From assembly GCA_016783885.1 (NCBI GenBank), contig JADHVR010000022.1, positions 1 through 48,556 on the forward strand: DNA of 48,556 bases, given 5' to 3'. This document shows, piece after piece, positions 1 to 7,933 of the stretch. The notes beneath the pieces are model-generated. The model ran no database searches and was not told where the DNA came from. It saw only the letters and a program-made list of their open reading frames with translations. Within the stretch, counting starts at the first letter, position 1, and every line of letters starts with the position of its first letter. The DNA comes from Bacteroidales bacterium. Its GTDB lineage: Bacteria > Bacteroidota > Bacteroidia > Bacteroidales > JAADJA01. The position numbers were made by a program, and so were the translations under genes.

Positions 1-1458
1 TGGTTGCAGGTTATTTCGATGAAAATTTTCGGGATTAATGAATTTGCCGCACGTTTTCCAAACGCCATTACAGGTATAATCTCACTGCTCGTGATCATCC
101 GGATCGGCACAAGGCTGTTCAATCAAAAATTTGGGTTTATCTGGGCTATGGCATACTTCGGTAGCATTCTTCCTCATCTTTACTTCAAATCAGGAATCAT
201 CGATCCGTTGTTCAACCTGTTTATTTTTTCAGGATTGTATCAAATAATCCTGTTTTCCTGGAAAAAAGAAAACGGCAAGGAATTTACCTCCTCAACATCA
301 AAATACCTTAATCTCATTGCCGGTGGAATTTTTATCGGGCTGGCAATCTTAACAAAAGGTCCGGTGGCTTATCTCATTGTTCTCCTGGTAATGACAGTTT
401 ACTGGATAAAAAAGCGGTTCAGGTTTTACATCAGTATTCCAAATTTTATAGTGCTTACTCTGATCGCCATTATCGTTACTTTTGCCTGGCTTGGACCGGA
501 AACCCTGAAAAACGGACCCTGGCTGTTGAAAGAATTCACTAAATACCAGTTCCGGCTGCTCAGCACTCCCGATGCAGGTCATGCAGGGTTTCCGGGATAC
601 CATTTTTTTGTTTTACTCTTAGGTTGTTTTCCTGCTTCAGTATTTGCCATCAGGGGATTTTATAAAATCAAACCGGAAAAAGATTTTCAGAGAGATTTTC
701 GATCGTGGATGATAATTCTGTTCTGGGTTGTTCTTATATTATTTTCAATTGTTCAGTCAAAAATCGTCCATTATTCTTCACTTGCATATTTCCCATTAAC
801 GTTTTTAGCTGCTGTTACTATCAGCCGTTTGATTGAAGGCAAACTTAAGTTCAACCGTTGGCTCAAATTCGGGATCATATCCATAGGCTTGCTGTACAGT
901 CTTGTAGCTCTAATTATACCTTTCCTCGGTCGGAATATCGGGGTGATAAAACCGCTTTTTAAAAACGATGTCTTTGCTCTTGCCAACTTAGAGGCTGATG
1001 TAAACTGGACAGGATGGGAATCAACAGCAGGATTTTTATTAATTGCGGTTATTTTCATTTGTCTTCTTTTGATAAATAAAAAAAAGATTGAAACGGGCTT
1101 AAAAACTTTGTTCTTTGGAACAGCAGCATTCTTGTTTCTCGGACTTATATTTTTTGTCGGTAAAATTGAAATGTATTCTCAGAATGCAAACATTGAATTC
1201 TGTAAAAGCCTTGAAGGTAAAGACTGCTATGTTATTACCAGCGGATTTAAAAGCTATGCTCAATATTTTTACACGAAAAAGAAACCTCCCGAAAACGAAA
1301 AAAGTTACGAGATAGGCTGGCTGACCTGGGAGGATGTGGATAAAGATGTATATATCATTGCTAAAATTAACCTGATCGATTACTGGAGGAATGTTTACAC
1401 TGTAAAGGAAATCGGCAGCAAGAACGGGTTTATATTTTATAAAAGGGATGCCCCTTGA
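1..1458 (+). CDS. Membrane glycosyltransferase, GT39/ArnT-like (5' truncated by window edge)
   Basis: Polytopic membrane protein of the dolichyl-P-mannose mannosyltransferase/ArnT (GT-C) type, which moves a sugar from a polyprenyl-phosphate carrier to lipid A, a glycan or a protein on the outer face of the inner membrane. The frame is open from base 1, so the gene begins upstream. The missing N-terminus should hold the first periplasmic loop with the catalytic Asp. The visible part starts with the typical loop NEFAARFPNAITG, followed by about ten hydrophobic segments and a soluble C-terminal domain of roughly 90 residues. A weak inverted repeat (CCGAAA/TTTCGG near 1483-1504) follows the stop. 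The substrate cannot be told from sequence. The family call is fairly firm from topology and the loop motif. Confidence 0.75.
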   Translation, partial: WLQVISMKIFGINEFAARFPNAITGIISLLVIIRIGTRLFNQKFGFIWAMAYFGSILPHLYFKSGIIDPLFNLFIFSGLYQIILFSWKKENGKEFTSSTSKYLNLIAGGIFIGLAILTKGPVAYLIVLLVMTVYWIKKRFRFYISIPNFIVLTLIAIIVTFAWLGPETLKNGPWLLKEFTKYQFRLLSTPDAGHAGFPGYHFFVLLLGCFPASVFAIRGFYKIKPEKDFQRDFRSWMIILFWVVLILFSIVQSKIVHYSSLAYFPLTFLAAVTISRLIEGKLKFNRWLKFGIISIGLLYSLVALIIPFLGRNIGVIKPLFKNDVFALANLEADVNWTGWESTAGFLLIAVIFICLLLINKKKIETGLKTLFFGTAAFLFLGLIFFVGKIEMYSQNANIEFCKSLEGKDCYVITSGFKSYAQYFYTKKKPPENEKSYEIGWLTWEDVDKDVYIIAKINLIDYWRNVYTVKEIGSKNGFIFYKRDAP

Positions 1459-1631
1459 AGTTACAATAAATTGTTTAATTGTCCCGAAAACTATTAGGTT
1501 TCGGAATTAAAAAAATAAAGAAAATTTAAAACAAAATATTTTCATCAATTAACTTGCATAATTCGTTTTTTTTTTCTTTCTTTCGCAAGCGTTTTCAAAT
1601 TAATCTATTGTTTAACTAAAATCTATTCAAA

Positions 1632-2579
1632 ATGAAAAAGAAAACGCTTTTAATTTTGGCTGCAATAGCCATTACGGGAATAGGTGCTGTTATTATCAAC
1701 GCCTGTTCAAAATCAGATAGCAATTTGCAAACGCAAAAGAGCTATGAGTACAAAGAATTTATTCCCGCACAGGAAGATGTAGTTTTTTTAATCGAAGAAT
1801 TTAATGCTGCTTACAAAGAACATAATCTGGGTTACAAAAGTGGGGAAGATATGCCATTGAATGAAGCCTTATGGAATTTGGAAGCCGGGGTTAACTATGA
1901 GTTTTGTGAACCAAAAGATCATCTTAACAATTTATCTACCGATTCAACATTTGTAACGGTAAATTTAATTAATGGAGAAAACGGTGAATTGTTAGTTCCG
2001 GGTGATGATCTTATGGATGCTTATACTGATTTATTGGCATTCACAAATAATCAATTAAACGGAGGCAATGAACAAATGGTTTTAATGGTAGCAGATGTTG
2101 AATTAAAAGATGTTGCAGGACAGGAAGCTACATTTAAAATGACGACCGAAAAGGGACATCCTTCACCGCCATCATGTGAAATTGAGGATGATGATTATTG
2201 GTATTATGCTAATGAGTTAGGTAAATGTGGACCATACGTTGGTCAACAAATTGGAAAAGATGCAAGTACAAGAATGAATTATATTTTAAATTGCACTGCA
2301 TATTCTTGTCCAGGAGGCACTGTATTTTTTACAAGCATTACAACTTATTTGCTGGTTCCTGCTGGAGGTGATTACCCAAATACATGTTATGATCCGCAAT
2401 CAATGCAGTATCTTTTAGATGATAACTGGGACAGGATTGATTATTATCAACCTACAGGCAAAGTATATATAGATTGCATTTATATTGATGATGTAATACC
2501 AGGTGGAAGTCTTTGGGGCCATATTTTTGAAGAGTTAAGGTATGGAGTATTAAATTGCAAACCAAACGAAACAAAATAA
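1632..2579 (+). CDS. Uncharacterised secreted lipoprotein
   Basis: Product of 315 residues that I do not recognise. It starts with a basic n-region and a hydrophobic stretch ending in IINAC, a lipobox-like site with Cys25 as the likely lipidated residue, followed by a polar linker SKSDSN. The mature part is acidic and rich in aromatic residues. Its C-terminal half has several Cys (near CEIEDDD, KCGP, NCTAYSC, NTC, DCIYI), which suggests disulfides in an extracytoplasmic domain. The next gene starts 12 bases after the stop, so the two may be co-transcribed, although a terminator-like hairpin lies in the start of that gene. A surface or periplasmic lipoprotein is a reasonable guess; the function is unknown. 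Confidence 0.7.
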   Translation: MKKKTLLILAAIAITGIGAVIINACSKSDSNLQTQKSYEYKEFIPAQEDVVFLIEEFNAAYKEHNLGYKSGEDMPLNEALWNLEAGVNYEFCEPKDHLNNLSTDSTFVTVNLINGENGELLVPGDDLMDAYTDLLAFTNNQLNGGNEQMVLMVADVELKDVAGQEATFKMTTEKGHPSPPSCEIEDDDYWYYANELGKCGPYVGQQIGKDASTRMNYILNCTAYSCPGGTVFFTSITTYLLVPAGGDYPNTCYDPQSMQYLLDDNWDRIDYYQPTGKVYIDCIYIDDVIPGGSLWGHIFEELRYGVLNCKPNETK

Positions 2580-2591
2580 AATTTATTATAG

Positions 2592-4097
2592 ATGTTTCAA
2601 GTACTACAAAAAAAAGAGTGTATTTTTTTAAGTACACTCTTTTGGTATATCCTTAAAACTAGTTTTATTGTTTATTTCATATTTTTCTTTTCATTAACAG
2701 GAATTTCACAGACTTATGAGAAATTATATAAAACACAGTTTGATGATATTTCAGAAGATGCTATTGAGCTTCCAGATAAGTCAATAATTATTAGTGTTAC
2801 ATCCGGTGATTTTTATCAGGCTAATTATCAGGCATATCTTTATAAACTATCATATGCAGGATTATTAATTGATTCAACAGAAATAAATATTCCGGAATAC
2901 TATAATTTAAAAGGAATTGACAATATCTTCAAAATATCTGATACTTCATTATTAACTTTATGCATATGCCAGAACATATTCAATGATTCGTTATATGTTT
3001 TGATAACTCAATTTAATTTTGAATTGAAAACATTATTTAGTTCTCTCACGAATTTTTCAGTTCCCTTTAACTATTCTTTTACTAACCATATATTAAACAG
3101 TGAAAACAATTTGGTTTCTATAGGTACAGAGTACTCCAATTACGATCACTTTATATATGAATATGATATAAATGGTAATTTAATTAATCATAATTTGGTA
3201 ATTGATCCTGCAATTCAGACAATTGCTTCAGCTATAATGGATATTGAAAATTTGGGTAAATATCATCTGTTTTTATTCTTTCATCCACAAGATTTTTTAA
3301 TAATTAATAAAGAAACATTAGAGATAGATACAATACTTGATTATCCTTCAACATTTTCGCCTTGGGATATCCATTCTAGTCTTAATGATAGTACATATTT
3401 AACAATAGGACGTAATTATATTGGAAATGGAATAAAGGTACCTGCTTTTCTTGAGATGGATAATATGGGAAACGTGTTAAATATGCATAGCTATACAGCA
3501 AACCCTGATACCAATAGCGGCAATATTGATAAAAGCCTGGATATTTTTAATGATAAAATATTTTTAGTTGCAGCGTACAATTTTCTGGTTAATGCTTCTT
3601 ATCCTTTTGTACAACAACAACAATGGATTTGGTTAAATAGAATTAATCAGGATTTTTCTGTATCGTGGCAGCGCTTTTACAAAGGCGAAGTAAATTACAT
3701 GCCTTACAAAATACTTGCAACGAGTGACGGAGGCGCTTTAATCTTATCAACCAAATACGACTGGAACGATAGTATTCCTTTCCAACGCGATGTTCATATC
3801 CTTAAAGTGGACAGCACCGGCTGGTACGAAGGACTGCAAACAGGCACAACAGAATTTGATAAGCCGAAACAAATCCTGGTTTATCCTAATCCTGTAAAAG
3901 ACAAAGTGAAATTTGTGTTGGGTTTATATGATAACCTGGAACTATCAATTTATAATTCAAACGGGCAGCGTGTTATACGGCAAAAGTTACCGTACTCTCA
4001 AACACTAAATATGTCGCATTTTCCAAAAGGGCTTTATGTTTATATTTTAAGAGGAAAAAACGGTTTTATTGAAAAAGGAAAGTTTATAAAACATTAA
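2592..4097 (+). CDS. Secreted protein with T9SS type A C-terminal sorting domain
   Basis: A 501-residue exported protein. Residues 1-40 form a long signal peptide ending near SLTGISQ. The central 370 residues look like a beta-rich, possibly propeller-like fold with repeated short aromatic and Asp-rich strands, for which I recognise no catalytic motif. The last 80 residues are a classic T9SS sorting domain: ILVYPNPVKD, then LSIYNSNGQRV, then FPKGLYVYILR and a final KGKFIKH. Such proteins cross the outer membrane through SprA, which is encoded further along this window, and are anchored or released at the surface. The only in-frame ATG that keeps the signal peptide is at 2592, so a hairpin (2612-2643) lies inside codons 7-18. 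The central function is unknown. Confidence 0.85.
   Translation: MFQVLQKKECIFLSTLFWYILKTSFIVYFIFFFSLTGISQTYEKLYKTQFDDISEDAIELPDKSIIISVTSGDFYQANYQAYLYKLSYAGLLIDSTEINIPEYYNLKGIDNIFKISDTSLLTLCICQNIFNDSLYVLITQFNFELKTLFSSLTNFSVPFNYSFTNHILNSENNLVSIGTEYSNYDHFIYEYDINGNLINHNLVIDPAIQTIASAIMDIENLGKYHLFLFFHPQDFLIINKETLEIDTILDYPSTFSPWDIHSSLNDSTYLTIGRNYIGNGIKVPAFLEMDNMGNVLNMHSYTANPDTNSGNIDKSLDIFNDKIFLVAAYNFLVNASYPFVQQQQWIWLNRINQDFSVSWQRFYKGEVNYMPYKILATSDGGALILSTKYDWNDSIPFQRDVHILKVDSTGWYEGLQTGTTEFDKPKQILVYPNPVKDKVKFVLGLYDNLELSIYNSNGQRVIRQKLPYSQTLNMSHFPKGLYVYILRGKNGFIEKGKFIKH
2612..2643. terminator. Terminator-like perfect 11-bp hairpin
   Basis: AAAAGAGTGTA (2612-2622) pairs exactly with TACACTCTTTT (2633-2643) around a 10-base loop. 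Tracts of A and T on both sides make it look like a bidirectional intrinsic terminator for the lipoprotein gene, yet it lies within the first codons of the next reading frame. Confidence 0.6.
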
Positions 4098-4200
4098 CGC
4101 ATTTCGATTTACCTACACAAATACAACCATTATTCAATTAAACTTAAAATTTGCCATAACAGTTACCATTTAATAATGCATAAGTCTTTACCCTTGCTTC

Positions 4201-5616
4201 TTATGACTTGATTCTCCTGAGCAACATCACATTCTCCACATGATGAGTTTGCGGGAACATATCAACCGGCTGGATTTTTTCTATCTGGTATTTTTCAATT
4301 AAAATTGCAACATCTCTTGCCTGGGTAGCCGGATTACAACTAATATAAACGATTCGCTCCGGGTTAATTTTTAATATCTGTCTGACCACCTTTTCGTGCA
4401 TTCCCGCACGCGGAGGGTCGGTGATGATAATGTCCGGCATGCCATTTTTCCTTACGAACTCATCATCCAATACTTTCGCAATATCTCCGGCATAAAACAA
4501 AGTGTTTGTGATATGATTGATCTTTGAATTTTCAATAGCATCCTCAATGGCAGAAGGGACATTATCAATACCGATGACTTTTTGTGCTTTTGAGGCAATA
4601 TAATTGGCAATTGTGCCTGTTCCTGTATAAAAATCATAAACTACCTCCTCCCCTATCAATCCGGCATATTCGCGGACAATTTTGTAAAGCTCATAAGCCT
4701 GCAGGGAGTTTGTCTGATAAAATGAAACAGGTCCGATTTTAAACTTCAAACCCTCCATTTCTTCCATAATGTATGGTTTGCCCTTGTATAAATTCACTTC
4801 CAAATCAGAAAATATATCGTTTTTTTTCTGATTAATAACATACATCAGTGATGTTATCTCCGGGAATTTTTCTGCAATAAAATCCAACAACCCTGTAATT
4901 TTTTCCTTGTCTTCATAATTAAAAACCAATATCACCATTAATTCGCCGGCTTGGGTATTTCTGATAATCAGATTCCGTAAAAATCCCAACCATTTTTTTA
5001 CATTGTAATATTCCAGCTTATTTTCATCCGCATATCTTTTAACTGCAAGACGAATGGTATTTGAAGGTTCCTCCTGCAAATAACAATTATTCAAATCCAG
5101 CACCCTGTCGAACATACCCGGAATATGAAAACCCAAACCGTTCATATTCAGCTCTTCAAACTTAATATCTTTATTATAATCGGTTAACCATTTTTTATTG
5201 GAAAAAGTAAACTCCAGTTTATTCCGGTAATAGTAAGTTTTCTTTGACGGAATAACCGGCAAAATTTCAGGAATATCAAGGTTGCCGATTCTTGTCAAAT
5301 TGTCTTTAACCTGTTTTTGTTTATAAAATAGTTGCTCTTCATACTTCATGCTTTGCCACCTGCACCCCCCGCAAATACCGAAGTGTTCACACCTTGGTTC
5401 TGTTCTTTTCTTTGAATATTTATGAAAACGGATAGCTTTTCCTTCAAGATAGGATTTTCGGTTTTTGGTTACCCTGATGTCTATTACATCTCCCGGCACA
5501 ACAAACGGAACAAATATCACCTTATCATCAATTCTCCCAATAGCCTTACCTTCTGAGCCGGCATCCGTAATTTCAATTTCTTTATAAACCTGTAATTCTC
5601 TCTTTTTTCTAACCAT
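4201..5616 (-). CDS. rlmD: 23S rRNA (uracil-5-)-methyltransferase RlmD/RumA family
   Basis: SAM-dependent m5U methyltransferase acting on 23S rRNA in the cytoplasm. The N-terminus (about residues 8-65) is a TRAM RNA-binding domain. Cysteines 76, 82 and 85 in CEHFGICGGC, plus one near residue 175, fit the [4Fe-4S] site of the RumA family. The C-terminal half is the Rossmann methyltransferase, with DFYTGTGTIANY for SAM binding, ITDPPRAGMH, and the catalytic Cys in VYISCNPATQARD. The length of 471 residues is normal. A Bacteroidota -7 box sits 17 bases ahead of the ATG. The gene faces the secreted-protein gene tail to tail. Whether it targets U1939, U747 or both is not decided by sequence, so the symbol is by family. 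Confidence 0.88.
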   Translation of the reverse strand: MVRKKRELQVYKEIEITDAGSEGKAIGRIDDKVIFVPFVVPGDVIDIRVTKNRKSYLEGKAIRFHKYSKKRTEPRCEHFGICGGCRWQSMKYEEQLFYKQKQVKDNLTRIGNLDIPEILPVIPSKKTYYYRNKLEFTFSNKKWLTDYNKDIKFEELNMNGLGFHIPGMFDRVLDLNNCYLQEEPSNTIRLAVKRYADENKLEYYNVKKWLGFLRNLIIRNTQAGELMVILVFNYEDKEKITGLLDFIAEKFPEITSLMYVINQKKNDIFSDLEVNLYKGKPYIMEEMEGLKFKIGPVSFYQTNSLQAYELYKIVREYAGLIGEEVVYDFYTGTGTIANYIASKAQKVIGIDNVPSAIEDAIENSKINHITNTLFYAGDIAKVLDDEFVRKNGMPDIIITDPPRAGMHEKVVRQILKINPERIVYISCNPATQARDVAILIEKYQIEKIQPVDMFPQTHHVENVMLLRRIKS

Positions 5617-5632
5617 ATTATTTATTTGACTG

Positions 5633-5640
5633 CAAAATTA
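5633..5640 (-). promoter_or_regulatory. Putative -7 promoter box for rlmD
   Basis: Minus-strand TAATTTTG matches the Bacteroidota -7 consensus TAnnTTTG, 16 bases before the rlmD start. No good -33 TTTG was found at the usual spacing. Confidence 0.4.
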
Positions 5641-5722
5641 AGATTTCCAAGATACTTGAATATTTCACAATTAAACTTATTTTTATAATCTTGTTTTCTT
5701 ATTCCAATATTAAATTAATAAA

Positions 5723-6022
5723 ATGCAAAGAATAATCGACTGGCTCGAATCGCACAAATTGCCGTGCTTTTATAAAAAAATGCTTGGAATAGAATGTCCG
5801 GGATGCGGCATGCAGACAGCATTCATCGAGCTATTAAAAGGAAACATTGTAGAAAGCTTAAAAACCTATCCGGCTTTAATTCCGATAATCTTTTTGGTTG
5901 CTTATTTAATCCTGCATTTAATATTTAAATTCAGAAAAGGTGCGCTTGTTTTAAAAATTACCTTTATATTTACGGCTGTAATTATTGTTATCAATTATTT
6001 AATAAAATTATTAACAAATTAA
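5723..6022 (+). CDS. DUF2752 family small membrane protein
   Basis: A 99-residue protein with the DUF2752 signature CPGCGMQTAF (around residues 26-35) after a short amphipathic N-terminus, followed by two hydrophobic helices (about residues 50-68 and 76-95). The family is common in Bacteroidota and other bacteria and has no established function; the paired Cys in the motif could bind metal or form a disulfide. It is the first of three consecutive small membrane protein genes (gaps of 11 and 20 bases) that read as one operon with the CCC-motif and RDD proteins downstream. Confidence 0.85.
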   Translation: MQRIIDWLESHKLPCFYKKMLGIECPGCGMQTAFIELLKGNIVESLKTYPALIPIIFLVAYLILHLIFKFRKGALVLKITFIFTAVIIVINYLIKLLTN

Positions 6023-6033
6023 AACTAATAATC

Positions 6034-6399
6034 ATGGAAAACACTAACGTTACAACCCCTCAACAGTCAGAAGTTACCCAGGTACCATTGCCTAATGCAA
6101 CAACAGCATTGGTATTGGGAATCTTATCAATTGTTTTGTGCTGGTGCCACGGAATATTCGGGCTTATCCTCGCAATTATTGCACTGGTACTTGCTAATAA
6201 AGATTTGGTTTTATATAATGAGAATCCGCAAAAGTACACACCGGGTTCTTACAATAACCTTAAAACCGGAAGAACCACGGCGATAATCGGTCTGGTACTG
6301 GCTGCCATATTTTTATTAATGGTTATTATAGGATTAGTATTCATGGGATTTAATTATGCATTATTTCCCTGGGAAATGATTGAAGGATGCGATTATTAA
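6034..6399 (+). CDS. CCC-motif-type small membrane protein (DUF4190-like)
   Basis: A 121-residue protein with a polar N-terminus (MENTNVTTPQQSE) and three hydrophobic segments. The first begins with ATTALVLGILSIVLCWCHG, which corresponds to the CCC-motif membrane proteins of Bacteroidota, although here the central Cys is Trp (CWC). Between helices 2 and 3 lies the family's conserved polar loop with YNNLKTGR. The function is unknown; such proteins often sit beside RDD and DUF2752 genes, as here. The start is the only ATG before the first helix. Its N-terminus resembles those of the next two genes (MENSN, MENSK). Confidence 0.8.
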   Translation: MENTNVTTPQQSEVTQVPLPNATTALVLGILSIVLCWCHGIFGLILAIIALVLANKDLVLYNENPQKYTPGSYNNLKTGRTTAIIGLVLAAIFLLMVIIGLVFMGFNYALFPWEMIEGCDY

Positions 6400-6419
6400 A
6401 TCTTTAAAATATATTCAAA

Positions 6420-6926
6420 ATGGAAAATTCAAACATTACAACACAGGAAACCCAAAAACCTGTTGAATATGCAGGATTTTGGTGGAGATTTTTAGCTTAC
6501 ATTATTGATGAAATAATTTTGTCATTTATCGAATTTATCATTATTTTACCTGTTTTAGGCATTTTTGGTTTATCGATTTTTGGTTTAGTGGAAAGCGGTT
6601 ATAATAAGGAAGAAATGCTTATGTTCTTAGGACCCATGTTTGGCATTCTTTTCTTAATCATCATTATTTCGATAGCCATAAACTGGTTATATTTTGCCAT
6701 CATGGAATCCTCCAAAACACAGGGAACCCTTGGTAAAATGTTATTAAAGATCAAAGTTACCGATTATAACGGAGAAAGGATTTCTTTTGCAAAAGCAACA
6801 TGCAGATATTTCGGTAAAATCATATCAGGCATGATATTAATGATAGGCTATATCATGGCAGGATTCACTGACAGGAAACAAGCTTTGCATGATATGATGG
6901 CAAGTTGCTATGTTATCAAGGAATAA
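6420..6926 (+). CDS. RDD family membrane protein
   Basis: A 168-residue membrane protein of the RDD family (Pfam RDD). It shows the hallmark opening YAGFWWRFLAYIIDEI with Arg and Asp in the first helix, a long second and third hydrophobic region (about residues 35-100), and the family's closing GTLGKMLLKIKV, then FAKATCRYFGKI and DRKQALHDMMA, where the last Asp and the basic cluster are conserved. RDD proteins are of largely unclear function; transport or antiport roles have been proposed for some. It follows the CCC-motif gene by 20 bases and is probably co-transcribed with it. The downstream DUF559 ORF starts 56 bases later. Confidence 0.88.
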   Translation: MENSNITTQETQKPVEYAGFWWRFLAYIIDEIILSFIEFIIILPVLGIFGLSIFGLVESGYNKEEMLMFLGPMFGILFLIIIISIAINWLYFAIMESSKTQGTLGKMLLKIKVTDYNGERISFAKATCRYFGKIISGMILMIGYIMAGFTDRKQALHDMMASCYVIKE

Positions 6927-6982
6927 TTTATAAGGGCAAAAACAGAGGAAATGGGAAAAATCCCCTTTTTAATAGAAAAATA

Positions 6983-7684
6983 ATGGTTATGGAAAATTCA
7001 AAAATCGAAAAGGATAGATTCAACCTCTCAGATTCCCATTTTATTAAAACCAAAAACAATCCACAAGATTCTCCATTTATTAAGGACAAAAGCAACTCAC
7101 AAGATTCCCCATTTAAAAAGAATATTATACAACCAGATTCCCCCTTTTCAAATGGAACACAAAGCAATTCCCCCTTTTTAAATGAAACACAAAACAATTC
7201 CCCCTTTTCAAATGGAACACAAAACAATTCCCCCTTTTCAAAGGGGGTTAGGGGGATTAAAGGCGACATTGAGAACAAAAATCACAAAGGCTATTACATA
7301 CCATACAACCGCAACCTAAAAACACTATCACGCAAACTAAGAAAAGAAAGTACCTTAGCTGAAATATTATTATGGAATGAGTTAAAAGGAAAAAAACTTG
7401 GTTATACATTCAACAGACAAAAACCATTATTAAATTACATAGTCGATTTTTATTGCAAACCATTGTATTTAATTATTGAAATAGATGGTTACTGCCATGA
7501 TACTGAAGAGGCTTATGATGAAGACATGAAAAGACAAAAAAAACTTGAAGATTTCGGACTTGTTTTTCTAAGATTCGATGACAGGGAGGTGAAAAAGGAT
7601 ATGCCAAATGTTTTAAGAGTGATAAAAGCAAAGATAAAAGAGTTGGAAGAAATCCCCCCAGCCCCCTTTAAAAAGGGGGAGTAA
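6983..7684 (+). CDS. DUF559 (Vsr-like) endonuclease-domain protein with repeat-encoded N-terminal tail
   Basis: About 233 residues from the ATG at 6983 (6989 is also possible; a frame-open start at 6905 would overlap the RDD gene). Residues 1-95 are a low-complexity tail made of tandem SPF-containing repeats encoded by 30-36 bp DNA units. Residues 105-220 are a DUF559 domain, related to very-short-patch-repair and other restriction-like nucleases: KLRKESTLAEILLWNELKG, then GYTFNRQKPLLNYIVDFYC, LIIEIDGYCHD, and VFLRFDDREV. The Asp in IVDFYC and the Glu/Asp in EIDG are candidate catalytic residues. The protein ends in APFKKGE, a further copy of the repeat. The DNA around it looks like a small mobile or repeat-borne cassette rather than an operon member. 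Nuclease activity is inferred only. Confidence 0.75.
   Translation: MVMENSKIEKDRFNLSDSHFIKTKNNPQDSPFIKDKSNSQDSPFKKNIIQPDSPFSNGTQSNSPFLNETQNNSPFSNGTQNNSPFSKGVRGIKGDIENKNHKGYYIPYNRNLKTLSRKLRKESTLAEILLWNELKGKKLGYTFNRQKPLLNYIVDFYCKPLYLIIEIDGYCHDTEEAYDEDMKRQKKLEDFGLVFLRFDDREVKKDMPNVLRVIKAKIKELEEIPPAPFKKGE
7031..7229 (+). repeat. Left array: six in-frame repeat units of 30-36 bp
   Basis: Units begin with (G/A)ATTC(C/T)C at 7031, 7067, 7103, 7136, 7166 and 7196, and the terminal unit begins at 7226. Spacings of 36, 36, 33, 30, 30 and 30 are all multiples of three. The last copies are nearly identical (CCCCCTTTTCAAATGGAAC followed by ACAAAACAATT). Confidence 0.85.
7230..7258 (+). repeat. Left 29-bp inverted repeat of the DUF559 cassette
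   Basis: Contains an 18-bp palindrome with arms CCCCCTTT and AAAGGGGG (7230-7247) followed by TTAGGGGGATT. Its reverse complement matches 7651-7679 at 26 of 29 positions. Confidence 0.85.
7651..7679 (+). repeat. Right 29-bp inverted repeat of the DUF559 cassette
   Basis: AATCCCCCCAG followed by the palindrome with arms CCCCCTTT and AAAGGGGG (7662-7679). It is the inverted partner of 7230-7258 with three mismatches, and it encodes the end of the DUF559 protein. Confidence 0.85.
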
Positions 7685-7888
7685 CTTTTGGGGACGTTTG
7701 AAAAGAGAGAGTAATTTTACGAAGGCATTTAAAGGAGAGTAATTTTACGAAGACATTTGAAAAGAGAAAGTAATTTTACGAAGACATTTGAAAAGAGAAA
7801 GTAATTTTACGAAGACATTTGAAAAGGAAAGAAATTTTACGAAGGCATTTAAAGGAGAGAAATTTTACGGATATATTAAGAGGAGAGA
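7681..7888 (+). repeat. Right array: seven tandem units of 28-31 bp
   Basis: Units of the form GTAATTTTACGAAGACATTT plus GAAAAGAGAAA begin at 7681, 7711, 7739, 7770, 7801, 7831 and 7859. Two (7739, 7770) are identical. The ATTTGAAAAG core also occurs in the reverse complement of the left array, so the two arrays look like inverted relatives. It fills the whole gap before nnr. Confidence 0.85.
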
Positions 7889-7898
7889 GGATTTCTGC

Positions 7899-7906
7899 TA
7901 TTTTTG
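7899..7906 (+). promoter_or_regulatory. Putative -7 promoter box for nnr
   Basis: TATTTTTG (TAnnTTTG consensus) 27 bases before the nnr start, directly after the tandem repeat array. The -33 region is weak. Confidence 0.4.
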
Positions 7907-7933
7907 AAAGATAGATAAAAAAATTATTACTGC

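Noticed and set aside
6928-7278. 116-codon minus-strand ORF with PFEKGE repeats
   Set aside because: It is the reverse reading of the palindromic left array; the DUF559 frame on the plus strand explains the region and carries a recognisable domain.
7681-7888. CRISPR array
   Set aside because: The units are directly adjacent with no unique spacers between them, vary in length, and there is no cas gene nearby.
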